A stretch of DNA of 59,740 nt from an uncultured Clostridium sp. (GCA_900555045.1 USJW01000012.1:1-59740); one strand, 5' to 3'; shown: positions 9,032-17,716, counted from the stretch's first letter. Numbers and translations: made by a program. Notes: generated by a model not told the origin, from the letters alone.

Positions 9032-9958
9032 TTAATAATTCACCCCCGTATACGCCCGGTAAGTCACCCGCATCGCCTGATCGTCATATTCAAAAACAAC
9101 CGTCACTTTCCCTGGAGGAATGCGGCGTATGATGGTTCCGTTTCCGCCGCTTTCTGACAGGGTGCTGTTTTTGAATGGGCCAAGTTCCAGCGCCTGCTGC
9201 TTGGCGGCCTCGTACTCTGCGGGGGGTAGGGTCCAGGAGGCTTCTACCTTGAGGGTCTCGGAAAAGATGGAGGAGTAGCGCTGGTAGAAATAGTCCGTCT
9301 GCCTGGCGTCAGGGGGAATCTGGGATGGATAGAAATCCAGGAGATCGCCCTCGAAGTGTTTTGCGTCCCCATCTATTTTCATGTAATTGGCCGGGTTGCC
9401 GGTGGTGGAGCTGATCGGGGGGATCAGCACGAAAAATAGGGTGCAGAATCCGCCGAATAGAATTGCCGGGATTGTGCCGACGAACAAGAACTTGGGAATA
9501 ATTGGCTTTTTCTGTGAATGCTTTACGGCAACCCGGCCCGCAATTGCGAGCAGAGTGGGCAAAAACGGCAGAATCAGAAGCCATACCTGCGCGCTGCCCA
9601 GCTCCTTAAAGTAAAGCCGGGGATAGCGGTAGCGGTACATGAGAAAGGTGACGATCACCATCGCGCCGTTTATAAACAGGCCCAGCACAGAGATCACGGC
9701 GAAATAGTTTCCCATCAGCTTATTGACAAACGACGCCCTCAGCTCCTGCCTGCTCTTTTCCAACAGATATTTTTCTTCTATAAAATCTTCTTCCCCCCGG
9801 CTGCCGATGCGCAGCTCATAATCCTGGCGCATCCGCTCATACTCCCCGCGGCACGCCTCGCAGTGTTCCAGATGTTCTTCCACCGCTTCCCTGCTGTCAG
9901 AGCTGCACAGGTCCTCGATGTACAGCGGCAAGAGGTCTTTTGCGATATCACATTTCAT
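9032..9958 (-). CDS. Zinc-finger anti-sigma factor, membrane-anchored
   Basis: Partner of the ECF sigma factor encoded just upstream. The N-terminal MKCDIAKDLLPLYIEDL with HLEHCEACRGEY (H-x3-C-x2-C) is the zf-HC2 anti-sigma domain. Three hydrophobic segments follow (about residues 93-113, 127-145 and 170-195), then an extracytoplasmic C-terminal domain of about 100 residues that I do not recognise. It overlaps the sigma gene by 11 bases, so the two are co-translated. The stimulus that releases the sigma factor is not evident. It converges with the PrpF-like gene; no clear terminator is visible in the 79 bases between them. Confidence 0.82.
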   Translation of the reverse strand: MKCDIAKDLLPLYIEDLCSSDSREAVEEHLEHCEACRGEYERMRQDYELRIGSRGEEDFIEEKYLLEKSRQELRASFVNKLMGNYFAVISVLGLFINGAMVIVTFLMYRYRYPRLYFKELGSAQVWLLILPFLPTLLAIAGRVAVKHSQKKPIIPKFLFVGTIPAILFGGFCTLFFVLIPPISSTTGNPANYMKIDGDAKHFEGDLLDFYPSQIPPDARQTDYFYQRYSSIFSETLKVEASWTLPPAEYEAAKQQALELGPFKNSTLSESGGNGTIIRRIPPGKVTVVFEYDDQAMRVTYRAYTGVNY

Positions 9959-10454
9959 TGTCCGTTCCCTCCTTCAACATGAACTGCAGCTTGGTTTTGG
10001 CGCGGTAATAGGTGACCCGGACCCAGGTGTCTGATTTTAATAAAATCCGGCCGATTTCCTGGTAGGACAGCTGTGAAAAAACGCGGTACACCAAAACCGA
10101 CTGATAGGGTTCGGGAAGCTTCAGCACCGCCTGAACCAGTTCTTCTGCCGCGCGCGCCCCCAAAACCTCCTCCTCCACATTCCTTCCATCCGGCAGAATA
10201 TGGACGAGCTCGTTTGTGGTGGAATGCCGGCGCTCCTTTTTGAGATAATTGTAATACAAATTTTTTCCAATCTGGCAGAGCCACACGTACAGGCGGCAGT
10301 CTCCGCGGAAGCTGTCCAGACCCAGATAGGCCCTCACAAATGTCTCCTGCGTCAGCTCCTCCGCGACATCCGGGTTCCCGCTCAAGTTCAACAGAAAGCG
10401 GTATACCTGTTTTGCGTAGTCTTCATAAATCTTATTAAACGTCTCATGATCCAT
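9948..10454 (-). CDS. RNA polymerase ECF-type sigma factor
   Basis: Extracytoplasmic-function sigma-70 factor, 168 aa. Region 2 (YRFLLNLSGNPDVAEELTQETFVRAYLGLDSFRGDCRLYVWLCQIGKNLYYNYLKK, seen as separate blocks) and region 4 (LPEPYQSVLVYRVFSQLSYQEIGRILLKSDTWVRVTYYRAKTKL) are intact. The open frame continues upstream, but AGGAAAGGAG about 5 bases before the ATG at 10454 sets the start. A possible ECF-type autoregulatory promoter lies upstream (10491-10517). Regulon unknown. Confidence 0.9.
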   Translation of the reverse strand: MDHETFNKIYEDYAKQVYRFLLNLSGNPDVAEELTQETFVRAYLGLDSFRGDCRLYVWLCQIGKNLYYNYLKKERRHSTTNELVHILPDGRNVEEEVLGARAAEELVQAVLKLPEPYQSVLVYRVFSQLSYQEIGRILLKSDTWVRVTYYRAKTKLQFMLKEGTDNEM

Positions 10455-10490
10455 ACCGGCTCCTTTCCTGTGAAAATGAGTACACCAGTA

Positions 10491-10517
10491 AGACAATCGG
10501 GAACGGGGATTGTTACA
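10491..10517 (-). promoter_or_regulatory. Possible ECF-type promoter for the sigma/anti-sigma pair
   Basis: Reading the minus strand, TGTAAC (10512-10517) and TTGTCT (10491-10496) are separated by about 16 bases, close to the AAC...GTC layout of many ECF promoters. The intervening segment also contains an ACAATC/GATTGT inverted repeat. Weak evidence: only one occurrence is seen in the window. Confidence 0.35.
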
Positions 10518-10681
10518 CATTGGATCATCATTTCTTTCATTTTACTTCCCCACAATCGCCATTGACAAGTTAAAAACCAGATAATCACAGAGAATTCGAC
10601 CAAAAATTTTTAGATTTTCTGAAAAGCCACCAAAAAAAGAAAGGTAAACACAGAAAAACAAAGCAAAACACAGAAAATACC

Positions 10682-10709
10682 TTGACATCAAAGAAGTGTA
10701 TTATATAAT
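10682..10709 (+). promoter_or_regulatory. Sigma-A promoter of the nucleoside-to-DHAP operon
   Basis: TTGACA at 10682-10687 and TATAAT at 10704-10709, both perfect, with a 16-base spacer. It lies 66 bases before the DeoR gene in the 321-base divergent region (10455-10775) between the ECF sigma gene and the operon. The rest of that region is AT-rich and I see no gene in it. Confidence 0.85.
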
Positions 10710-10775
10710 ATAGATAAGAAATACATCGATGCGGACCAGGGATTAACAAAAATCACCATGCAGGAGGTGGAGGAC

Positions 10776-11570
10776 ATGTTGGCAGTCGAGCGTGCCAGGT
10801 ACATCATGGGAAAGCTGGAGAAGGAAAAGGTCGTTCTCGTGGGGGACTTGAGCAAGGAGATGAACGTTTCGGAGGAGACGATCCGCAAGGACCTGGAGAA
10901 GCTTGAAAAGCAGGAGCAGATCAACCGCGTCCACGGCGGCGCCTACCTGCGCGAGGGCTACGGGAACGAGACCACGGTGAACGTGCGGGAGCAGATTTAC
11001 CGGGAGGAGAAGGCGGTTCTGGGGCAGCGCTGTATGCAGTTTATCAACAAGAATGAGGTGATCATTTTAGACTGCAGCACCACGGCCCGTTACATCGCCA
11101 AGGAGATTGTGAGAAGCGGCCTCAAGGTGTCCGTGATCACCAACTCCCTCGCCACCGCCTACGAGCTGTCCCAGAGCGCGTCGGTCCGGGTGATTATGCT
11201 GGGCGGCGAGCTGGACAACAGCACCGGATCCTTCACCGGGAACATGGTGCTGGAGGCGCTGGAGCGCTACCACGCGGACAAGGTGTTCTTAAGCAGCGCC
11301 GGGATCAGCGCGGAGGCCGGGATGACCGACTACCGCCAGGCGGAGGCCGACGTGCGGCGCAAGATGATCGCCCAGTCCGACCAGTGCTACTTTGTGGCGG
11401 ACGCCACAAAGATCGGCCGGCATGCCATGTTCGTGGTGGGCGGGGTGGAAAAGCTCGCGGCCCTTGTGGTGGAGCGGCCCTTCGATGAGCAGGATCCCGT
11501 GCTCAGCCGGCTGCTTGAGCGGCAGCGGGTGGACATCGTGTCATGCAATTTTGAACAGGAGGAGAATTAG
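10776..11570 (+). CDS. DeoR-family transcriptional regulator of the operon
   Basis: Cytoplasmic repressor-type regulator. The N-terminal winged helix is seen in LVGDLSKEMNVSEETIRKDL followed by the family block INRVHGGAYL, and the C-terminal DeoRC sugar-phosphate sensor has LDCSTTARYIA, MLGGELDN and the end block of the family with VADATKIGR. 264 aa. An ATG at 10758 precedes the AGGAGG at 10762-10767, so the real start is the ATG at 10776. DeoR sensors bind phosphorylated sugars, fitting induction by a 5-substituted ribose- or ribulose-phosphate made by the operon enzymes (inference). Confidence 0.9.
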   Translation: MLAVERARYIMGKLEKEKVVLVGDLSKEMNVSEETIRKDLEKLEKQEQINRVHGGAYLREGYGNETTVNVREQIYREEKAVLGQRCMQFINKNEVIILDCSTTARYIAKEIVRSGLKVSVITNSLATAYELSQSASVRVIMLGGELDNSTGSFTGNMVLEALERYHADKVFLSSAGISAEAGMTDYRQAEADVRRKMIAQSDQCYFVADATKIGRHAMFVVGGVEKLAALVVERPFDEQDPVLSRLLERQRVDIVSCNFEQEEN

Positions 11571-12185
11571 ATGATGAGCAACCTTTATATGGAAGAAAAG
11601 AAACGGCTTTTGGAGTATGCGAAGAAGGCTTACCGGGAGAAGCTGATGGCGGGGACCAGCGGGAACATGAGCATTTTCTGCCGCGAGGACAACTGCATGG
11701 TGATCACGCCCAGCTCCTACGACTACGACATCATGGAGCTTGAGGATGTGGTGGTGATCGACTTGGACGGCAACCTGATCGAGGGGATCCACAAGCCCTC
11801 GTCGGAGTGGAAAATGCACGCGGAGATCTACAAGCACCTGCCGGACACCGGCGCGGTGGTGCACACCCATTCCCCCTATGCAACCAGCTTTGCGGTTCTG
11901 CGGAGGGAGATCCCGGTGGTGTTGATCGAGATGATCCCCTTCCTAAAGGGAAGCGTGGAGGTGAGCGACTACGCGAAGCAGGGGAGCGCGCAGGTGGGCC
12001 TCAACGCGGTGCCGATTTTAAAGAACAAGAACGCCTGCCTGATGGCCAACCACGGCGCGCTGACCATCGGCGAGAGCATCGAGGCGGCTTACATAAACAG
12101 CGTCTATCTGGAGGACGCAGCGAAGATTTATCATCTGGCATGTATCGCGGGCACGCCGGCGGTGCTGGACGAGAAGGATTTCTAA
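11571..12185 (+). CDS. Class II aldolase (FucA/AraD family), probable 5-substituted ribulose-1-phosphate aldolase
   Basis: Zinc-dependent aldolase splitting a ketose-1-phosphate to DHAP plus an aldehyde. Residues match the L-fuculose-1-phosphate aldolase active site with a constant offset: Glu79 (SSEW), His98 and His100 (HTHSPYA) and His161 (NHGAL) as catalytic acid and zinc ligands. The GTSGNMS and ITPSSYDY phosphate-binding blocks are present. 204 aa. In the same operon are a nucleoside phosphorylase and an MtnA-type isomerase, the two steps that make 5-deoxyribulose- or 5-methylthioribulose-1-phosphate in the described DHAP shunt, so this aldolase most likely acts there rather than on fuculose. 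Start at 11571 set by AGGAGG 8 bases before it. L-fuculose-phosphate aldolase activity is the alternative. Confidence 0.85.
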   Translation: MMSNLYMEEKKRLLEYAKKAYREKLMAGTSGNMSIFCREDNCMVITPSSYDYDIMELEDVVVIDLDGNLIEGIHKPSSEWKMHAEIYKHLPDTGAVVHTHSPYATSFAVLRREIPVVLIEMIPFLKGSVEVSDYAKQGSAQVGLNAVPILKNKNACLMANHGALTIGESIEAAYINSVYLEDAAKIYHLACIAGTPAVLDEKDF

Positions 12186-12213
12186 AATAGAATATAGAGA
12201 TCGGAGGAAAAAA

Positions 12214-13044
12214 ATGGGAGAGATATACGAGAGAGTGGAGCGCTGCTACGAGAGCATCCGCGAGAGAATCACCCTGACACCCAAGGTGGCCCTGGTTCTG
12301 GGCTCCGGGCTGGGGGACTACGCCGATGGGATCGACGTGGAGAACGTGATCGAGTACCGGGAGATCGAGGGCTTTCCGATCTCCACCGTATCCGGGCACA
12401 AGGGACGCTTCGTGTTCGGCCGCGTGGAGGGAGTTCCGGTGGTGATCATGCAGGGCCGGGTCCACTACTACGAGGGCTACGCCATGGAGGACGTGGTGCT
12501 TCCGGCGCGGCTCATGCGGCGGATGGGCGCAGAGACGCTGTTTTTGACCAACGCGGCCGGGTCCGTGAACCGCGAGTTTGCCGCCGGGGATTTCATGATG
12601 CTGACGGACCAGATTTCCGCCTTCGTCCCGTCGCCGCTCATCGGCCCCAACGAGGACAAGCTGGGCCCCAGATTCTGCGACATGACCACGGTCTACGACA
12701 AGCCGCTGCAGGCGGTGATCCGGGCGTGCGCGAAAAAGCTGGAGATCCCGCTAAAGGAGGGCGTCTACATGCAGCTCACCGGCCCGGAGTTTGAGACGCC
12801 GGCCACGGTGCGCATGTGCCGGGCCCTGGGAGCCGACGCCGTGGGCATGAGCACGGCCTGCGAGGCGGTGGCGGCAAACCACATGGGAATGAAGATCTGT
12901 GGAATCTCCTGCATCTCAAACCTTGGAGCGGGCATCTCAGATCAGCCGCTGTCCAACGAGGAAGTGTACGAGACGGCAACCCGGGTGGCGCCGATGTTCA
13001 AGAGCCTGATCACAGCCGTGATCCGTGAGATAGGAGGAATGTGA
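12214..13044 (+). CDS. punA: Purine nucleoside phosphorylase, trimeric type
   Basis: Splits a purine nucleoside with phosphate into free base and (deoxy)ribose-1-phosphate. Blocks of the trimeric PNP/MTAP family are intact: VLGSGLG, SGHKGRFVFG, QGRVHYYEGY, LTNAAGSVN, TGPEFETPA and GMSTACEA. In the base-binding region it has CISNLGAG with Asn, the residue associated with 6-oxopurine (hypoxanthine/guanine) nucleosides in PunA, where human MTA phosphorylase has Asp. So inosine- or guanosine-type substrates are favoured; 5'-deoxyinosine or 5'-methylthioinosine would be needed for the downstream MtnA step. 276 aa, normal. Start fixed by GGAGG upstream. Confidence 0.9.
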   Translation: MGEIYERVERCYESIRERITLTPKVALVLGSGLGDYADGIDVENVIEYREIEGFPISTVSGHKGRFVFGRVEGVPVVIMQGRVHYYEGYAMEDVVLPARLMRRMGAETLFLTNAAGSVNREFAAGDFMMLTDQISAFVPSPLIGPNEDKLGPRFCDMTTVYDKPLQAVIRACAKKLEIPLKEGVYMQLTGPEFETPATVRMCRALGADAVGMSTACEAVAANHMGMKICGISCISNLGAGISDQPLSNEEVYETATRVAPMFKSLITAVIREIGGM

Positions 13045-13046
13045 GA

Positions 13047-13976
13047 GTGAGAGCGCTGTATTTTGACGGTGCGCGCGCAGTCTACTCGGAGGACCAACCG
13101 GTCCCCGTCCCCCAGGAGGGACAGAGCCTGGTGCGGGTTTTAGTCTGCGGAGTGTGCAACACCGATAAAGAGATTTTGAAGGGCTACCGCCCGGACTTCA
13201 AGGGCGTGATGGGCCATGAGTTCGTGGGCGTGGTGGAGGCCTCCTCGGACCCCAAGTGGGTCGGCAAGCGGGTGGTCTCGGAGATCAACGCGGGCTGCGG
13301 CCACTGCCTGTACTGCCGAACCGGCAGGGAGAAGCACTGCGAGAGCCGCAAGACCTTCGGCATGAGCTGTGACGGCTGCTTCGCGGAGTACGTGGTGGCG
13401 GAAAATCATCTGCTGTACGAGGTACCGGAGAATCTGCCCACCGAGGTGGCCGTGTTCGCGGAGCCGCTGGCTGCGGCCCTTGAGATTCCGTCTCAGGTTC
13501 ACATCCGCCCGGACAGCAAGACCGCCCTCATCGGGGACGGGCGCCTGGCGCTTATGATCGCCGGGGTTCTGGCCCTGACCGGGACCGACCTCACGGTGAT
13601 CGGCCGCCACGACGAGAAGCTGGCGCTGTTCTCCGCCTACGGAAAGACCGTGAAGGAGACGGACGAGAGCTTTGACGTGGTGGTGGACGCCACCGGCTCC
13701 GCCAGCGGAATCGCGCTGGCGCAGAAAATTGTGCGCCGCCAGGGAACGATCGTGCTGAAGAGCACCTACAGCGGCAACACGAGCATCGACATGGCCACCT
13801 TCGTGGTCAACGAGATCACGCTGGTGGGGAGCCGCTGCGGCCCATTCGCCCCGGCCTTAAACCTGCTGGCGAAGGGCAGTGTGAAGCTGCCGCCGGTGAC
13901 ATTATTTGACTTAAAGGATTATGAGATGGCATTCAGTTCGCCGGCCTTCAAGGCAGCGTTTCGGATGTCCGAATAA
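13047..13976 (+). CDS. Zinc-dependent alcohol dehydrogenase, MDR superfamily
   Basis: NAD(P)-linked dehydrogenase of the medium-chain family. Catalytic zinc ligands are in CGVCNTD and GHEF; the structural zinc lobe is C-GH-C-LY-C-RTGREKH-C. The nucleotide-binding loop reads LIGDGRLA instead of GxGxxG. About 309 aa, some 30 residues shorter than usual MDR enzymes, but both domains are seen. Two GTG codons (13041, 13047) are possible; the AGGAGG at 13032-13037 fits 13047. Its place between phosphorylase and isomerase genes suggests it reduces the aldehyde from the aldolase (acetaldehyde or methylthioacetaldehyde) to the alcohol, as in the methylthioethanol-forming branch known from some anaerobes; this is inference. 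Confidence 0.82.
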   Translation: MRALYFDGARAVYSEDQPVPVPQEGQSLVRVLVCGVCNTDKEILKGYRPDFKGVMGHEFVGVVEASSDPKWVGKRVVSEINAGCGHCLYCRTGREKHCESRKTFGMSCDGCFAEYVVAENHLLYEVPENLPTEVAVFAEPLAAALEIPSQVHIRPDSKTALIGDGRLALMIAGVLALTGTDLTVIGRHDEKLALFSAYGKTVKETDESFDVVVDATGSASGIALAQKIVRRQGTIVLKSTYSGNTSIDMATFVVNEITLVGSRCGPFAPALNLLAKGSVKLPPVTLFDLKDYEMAFSSPAFKAAFRMSE

Positions 13977-13993
13977 AAGGAGGAGAAGGTACA

Positions 13994-15061
13994 ATGAATG
14001 AGCTGCAACAGGTGATTGGCGCCGACAACGTAAAGCTGGACGCCGAGGGAAAACATGTGGTGATTATCGACCAGACGAAGCTGCCGAACGTGACGGAATA
14101 TCTGACGCTGGGCACGGCAGAGGATATCTACGACGCCATCTTCCAGCTGAAGGTCAGAGGGGCCCCGGCCATCGGTATCTGCGCCGGATACGGGATCTAC
14201 ACCCTGGCCCTGACCATTGACACCGAGGATTACGACGCGTTTCTGGCAAAGTTCCGGGAGTACAAGGACTACTTAAACTCCTCCCGCCCCACCGCGGTGA
14301 ACTTAAGCTGGGCGTTAAACCGGATGGAGTCCGTGGTGCTTACGAACCGGGACAAGACGGTGAAGGAGATTTTGGCCCTGTTAGAGAGGGAGAGCCGCCT
14401 GATCCAGGAGGAGGACATTGAAATGTGCCGCCGCATCTCCGAGTTCGGCCTGTCCCTCGTGAAGGACGGGGACGGAATTCTGACCCACTGCAACGCGGGG
14501 CCGCTGGCCACCTCCCGCTACGGGACGGCTCTGGGGCCGATTCTGCTGGGCAAAGAGCGCGGCATGAACTTTAAGGTGTTCGCCGACGAGACCCGCCCGC
14601 TGCTCCAGGGCGCGAGGCTGACCTCCTACGAGCTCAAAAAAGCGGGCGTGGATGTGACGCTCATCTGCGACAACATGGCCAGCATCGTGATGAAAAACGG
14701 ATGGGTTCAGGCCTGCTTCGTGGGCTGTGACCGGGTGGCTGCAAACGGGGACGCGGCCAACAAGATCGGCACCAGCGGCGTCGCCATCCTGGCCAAGTAC
14801 TACGGGATCCCGTTCTACGTGCTGGGACCCACCTCCACCATCGACATGAAGTGCAAGACCGGCGCGGACATCGAGATTGAGCTGCGCAACCCCGACGAGA
14901 TCAAGAAGAAGTTTTACAGCGAGCCCATGGCGCTTGAGGAAGTGCCCTGCTACAATCCGGCGTTCGACGTGACGGACCACGAGCTGATCGCGGGAATTGT
15001 GACGGAAAAGGGAATCTGCAGGGCCCCGTACACCGAGAGCCTGGCGAAACTGTTTGAATAA
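13994..15061 (+). CDS. mtnA: MtnA-type aldose-1-phosphate isomerase (5-methylthioribose-/5-deoxyribose-1-phosphate isomerase)
   Basis: Converts 5-methylthioribose-1-phosphate, or 5-deoxyribose-1-phosphate, to the ribulose-1-phosphate. The eIF2B-alpha/MtnA fold is clear: VRGAPAIGICAGYG, the catalytic-Cys block THCNAGPLATSRYGTALG, DETRPLLQGARLTSYEL and the Asp-bearing block CDRVAANGDAANKIGT. 355 aa, normal. No other methionine-salvage gene (mtnB, mtnD, mtnE, mtnK) is in the window; instead the neighbour is a class II aldolase. That combination is the signature of the DHAP shunt. Start set by AAAAGGAGGAGAAGG upstream. Confidence 0.9.
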   Translation: MNELQQVIGADNVKLDAEGKHVVIIDQTKLPNVTEYLTLGTAEDIYDAIFQLKVRGAPAIGICAGYGIYTLALTIDTEDYDAFLAKFREYKDYLNSSRPTAVNLSWALNRMESVVLTNRDKTVKEILALLERESRLIQEEDIEMCRRISEFGLSLVKDGDGILTHCNAGPLATSRYGTALGPILLGKERGMNFKVFADETRPLLQGARLTSYELKKAGVDVTLICDNMASIVMKNGWVQACFVGCDRVAANGDAANKIGTSGVAILAKYYGIPFYVLGPTSTIDMKCKTGADIEIELRNPDEIKKKFYSEPMALEEVPCYNPAFDVTDHELIAGIVTEKGICRAPYTESLAKLFE

Positions 15062-15087
15062 CACACACGAAAGAGAGGATAAGAGAG

Positions 15088-16158
15088 ATGAAAAGCTTAA
15101 AAAAGACAGCTGCTGCATTAACCGCGATGGCGCTCATCGCCACCGGACTGACCGCCTGCGGAGGCAAGAAGATTGAGGTGCCCCAGGAGTCCGAAAAATC
15201 CGCCAAGATCGGCGTCGTGTTCACCACCGCCGGCCTGGGGGACAACAACTTCAACGACATGGTAAACAGCGGCCTGGTGAAGGCCAAGGACGAGTTACAC
15301 ATCACCTACGATTACTCCGAGCCCAGCTCCAACGGCGAGGTGGTGACCATGCTGCGCGACTTTGCACAGACCGGCGAGTACGACCTGGTGCTGGCTCTGG
15401 GCGCTGACTCCGCCTCCGCTTTGGATCAGGTGGCCGGGGAGTACCCGAAGCAGAACTTCACCATCATCGACACCGTGGTGGACAAGCCCAACGTCAGCTC
15501 CATCTCCAAGAACGGCGCGGACCAGTCCTTCTTGAGCGGCGTTCTGGCCGGATACCTGACCAAGGAGGAGGGCTTCGGCAACATCAACGCGGACAACAAG
15601 CTGGGCGCTGTGATGGGACTTGACATCCCGCTGTTAAACTCTGTGGTTGCCGGTTTCACCGCAGGCGCGAAGTACGCGAACCCGGATGTGGAGGTGATTG
15701 CTTCCTACGTTGGCTCCTTCAACGACCCGGCAAAGGCCAAGGAGATGGCGGATTCCATGTACAAGCAGGGCGCTGACATCCTGTTACAGGGCGCAGGCGG
15801 CTCCGGCATGGGCGTGTTCAACGCGGCGACTGAGTGCGGCGGCTATGCCATCGGAACCGGCGTGAACCAGAACGCCACCAACCCGGATGTGATCATTGCG
15901 ACCGCAACCTACGAGCTGCCCTCCATCGTGTACGACGAGGCCAAAGCGGTTGTGGAAGGAAAGTGGAGCGCAGGCGCCAAGGTATGGGGCTTAAAAGAGG
16001 GCGCTGTCGGCTACAGCGTGGAGGGAAGCAATGTGAAGATCCCCCAGGAGATCTTAGATAAGGTAGAGGAAGCGCACAAGTGGTTCTTAGACAACAACGT
16101 GACCCTTCCGTCCACACCCGACGAGGTGGACGCATGGCTGGCGCAGAACGTAAAATAA
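15088..16158 (+). CDS. BMP-family nucleoside-binding lipoprotein, importer A
   Basis: Membrane-anchored binding protein of the basic-membrane-protein (PnrA/BmpA/NupA) family, which binds nucleosides. Lipoprotein signal with lipobox LTAC at Cys24; the family N-terminal block IGVVFTTAGLGDNNFNDM and the later VLALGADSASAL are present. 356 aa. It is followed by an ATPase with two nucleotide-binding domains and two permeases, the usual BMP importer set. In this operon its cargo is expected to be the nucleoside used by the phosphorylase. Confidence 0.9.
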   Translation: MKSLKKTAAALTAMALIATGLTACGGKKIEVPQESEKSAKIGVVFTTAGLGDNNFNDMVNSGLVKAKDELHITYDYSEPSSNGEVVTMLRDFAQTGEYDLVLALGADSASALDQVAGEYPKQNFTIIDTVVDKPNVSSISKNGADQSFLSGVLAGYLTKEEGFGNINADNKLGAVMGLDIPLLNSVVAGFTAGAKYANPDVEVIASYVGSFNDPAKAKEMADSMYKQGADILLQGAGGSGMGVFNAATECGGYAIGTGVNQNATNPDVIIATATYELPSIVYDEAKAVVEGKWSAGAKVWGLKEGAVGYSVEGSNVKIPQEILDKVEEAHKWFLDNNVTLPSTPDEVDAWLAQNVK

Positions 16159-16202
16159 ACGGGCCCCGATAACCTTGCTCAGAGAAAAAGGAAGTGTATC
16201 CC

Positions 16203-17702
16203 ATGAGTCTGATTAAGATGGAACATATTGGAAAAACCTTCGGACCGGTGAAGGCCCTGGACGGGGTGGATTTCGAGCTGGAGAAGGGGGAGATCCACGC
16301 CCTGCTGGGAGAAAACGGCGCGGGCAAAACGACGCTTATGAAGGTCCTGTACGGAATGTACAGGGCCGACGGCGGCAAGCTGTATTTTGAGGACAAGCCG
16401 GTGGAGATCCAGAATTCCCTGCAGGCGATCAAGCTGGGGATCGGCATGGTGCATCAGCACTTCATGCTGATCCCGGTCCTGACGGTGGCCGAGAACATCG
16501 TGGTGGGCATGGAGCCCAAAAAGGGGTTCCGGTTCGACTTTGAGAAAGCGGTGGAGGAGGTCACAAAGCTCTGCGACCAGTACGGCTTCCACGTGGACCC
16601 TCGGGCCAAGGTGGAGGATTTGTCCGTGGGAGAGCGCCAGAGAGTGGAGATTTTAAAGGTGCTCTACCGGGGCGCCGAGATCCTGATTCTGGACGAGCCC
16701 ACCGCGGTCCTCACGCCCATCGAGGTGAAGGAGCTCTTCGACGCGCTGCGGCAGATGCGAAAGGACGGAAAGAGCATCATCATCATCACCCACAAGCTCT
16801 ACGAGGTGCTGGAGATCTCGGACCGCGTGACCGTGCTGCGGGACGGCAAACTGATCGGCACGGTGCAGAGCGACACCGCCTCCCAGGAGAGCCTGGCCAA
16901 CATGATGGTGGGCCGCGAGGTGCAGCTGAGCATCAAACGCCGCTCCCAGAAAATGGGAGATGTGCTGTTTGAGGTGAAGGACTTGAGCCTGAAGCGGGAG
17001 AACATCCCGGTGTTAGATCACATCGGCTTTTCCATCCGGCGGGGAGAGATTTTAGGCATCGCCGGCATCGAGGGAAACGGCCAGACCGAGCTTCTCGAGG
17101 CGCTCACCGGCATCTTAAAGCCCGACTCCATGGAGATCACGCTGGCGGGGAAACCTTTAAGCGGAAACCCCTACGAGTTTATCAACCGGGGCGTAGGCCA
17201 TGTGCCCGAGGACCGCATGACCCGGGGACTGATCTTAGAGATGAGCATCCGGGAGAATCTGGTGCTGGGCTACGAGGACCGGAAGGGCTTCATCAAAAAG
17301 GGAATTTTGCAGCTGAAGAACATCAAGGACAACGGCGAGGAGCAGATCCGCAACTTTAACATCAAGGCGTCGGACAGCGACACCCTGGCGGGGAACCTAT
17401 CGGGCGGAAACCAGCAGAAGATCGTGATCGCCCGCGTCTTCTCCCAGGAGCCGGAGGTGGTCATCTGCGCCCAGCCCACCAGAGGCGTGGACGTGTCGGC
17501 CATCGAGTACATACACAACCTGATTCTGGACTACCGGGACCGCGGGAAGGCAGTGCTCCTTGTGTCCGCGGACTTAGACGAGGTGAAGAGCTTAAGCGAC
17601 ACCATCGCCGTCCTCTATAAAGGGCGGATCGTGGCGCAGGACCTGGCGGACAATTTTGACGACACGCGGCTGGGAACACTGATGACCGGCGCCAAGGGAT
17701 AA
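16203..17702 (+). CDS. ABC transporter ATPase with two nucleotide-binding domains, nucleoside importer A
   Basis: Fused double ATPase of a carbohydrate/nucleoside-type importer (RbsA/NupB/YufO group). Domain 1 has Walker A GENGAGKTT, signature LSVGERQR and Walker B ILILDEPTAVL; domain 2 has the usual degenerate Walker A GIEGNGQTE, signature LSGGNQQK and Walker B VVICAQPTRGVD. About 499 aa, normal. The open frame starts at a GTG (16194), but AAGGAAG at 16188-16194 fits the ATG at 16203 (MSLIKMEHIGK). Confidence 0.92.
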   Translation: MSLIKMEHIGKTFGPVKALDGVDFELEKGEIHALLGENGAGKTTLMKVLYGMYRADGGKLYFEDKPVEIQNSLQAIKLGIGMVHQHFMLIPVLTVAENIVVGMEPKKGFRFDFEKAVEEVTKLCDQYGFHVDPRAKVEDLSVGERQRVEILKVLYRGAEILILDEPTAVLTPIEVKELFDALRQMRKDGKSIIIITHKLYEVLEISDRVTVLRDGKLIGTVQSDTASQESLANMMVGREVQLSIKRRSQKMGDVLFEVKDLSLKRENIPVLDHIGFSIRRGEILGIAGIEGNGQTELLEALTGILKPDSMEITLAGKPLSGNPYEFINRGVGHVPEDRMTRGLILEMSIRENLVLGYEDRKGFIKKGILQLKNIKDNGEEQIRNFNIKASDSDTLAGNLSGGNQQKIVIARVFSQEPEVVICAQPTRGVDVSAIEYIHNLILDYRDRGKAVLLVSADLDEVKSLSDTIAVLYKGRIVAQDLADNFDDTRLGTLMTGAKG

Positions 17703-17716
17703 GGGGGAACGAAATC

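Noticed and set aside
9518..9982. 154-codon plus-strand frame opposite the anti-sigma gene
   Set aside because: Shadow frame; the minus-strand frame has the zinc-finger anti-sigma motif and overlaps the sigma gene as expected.
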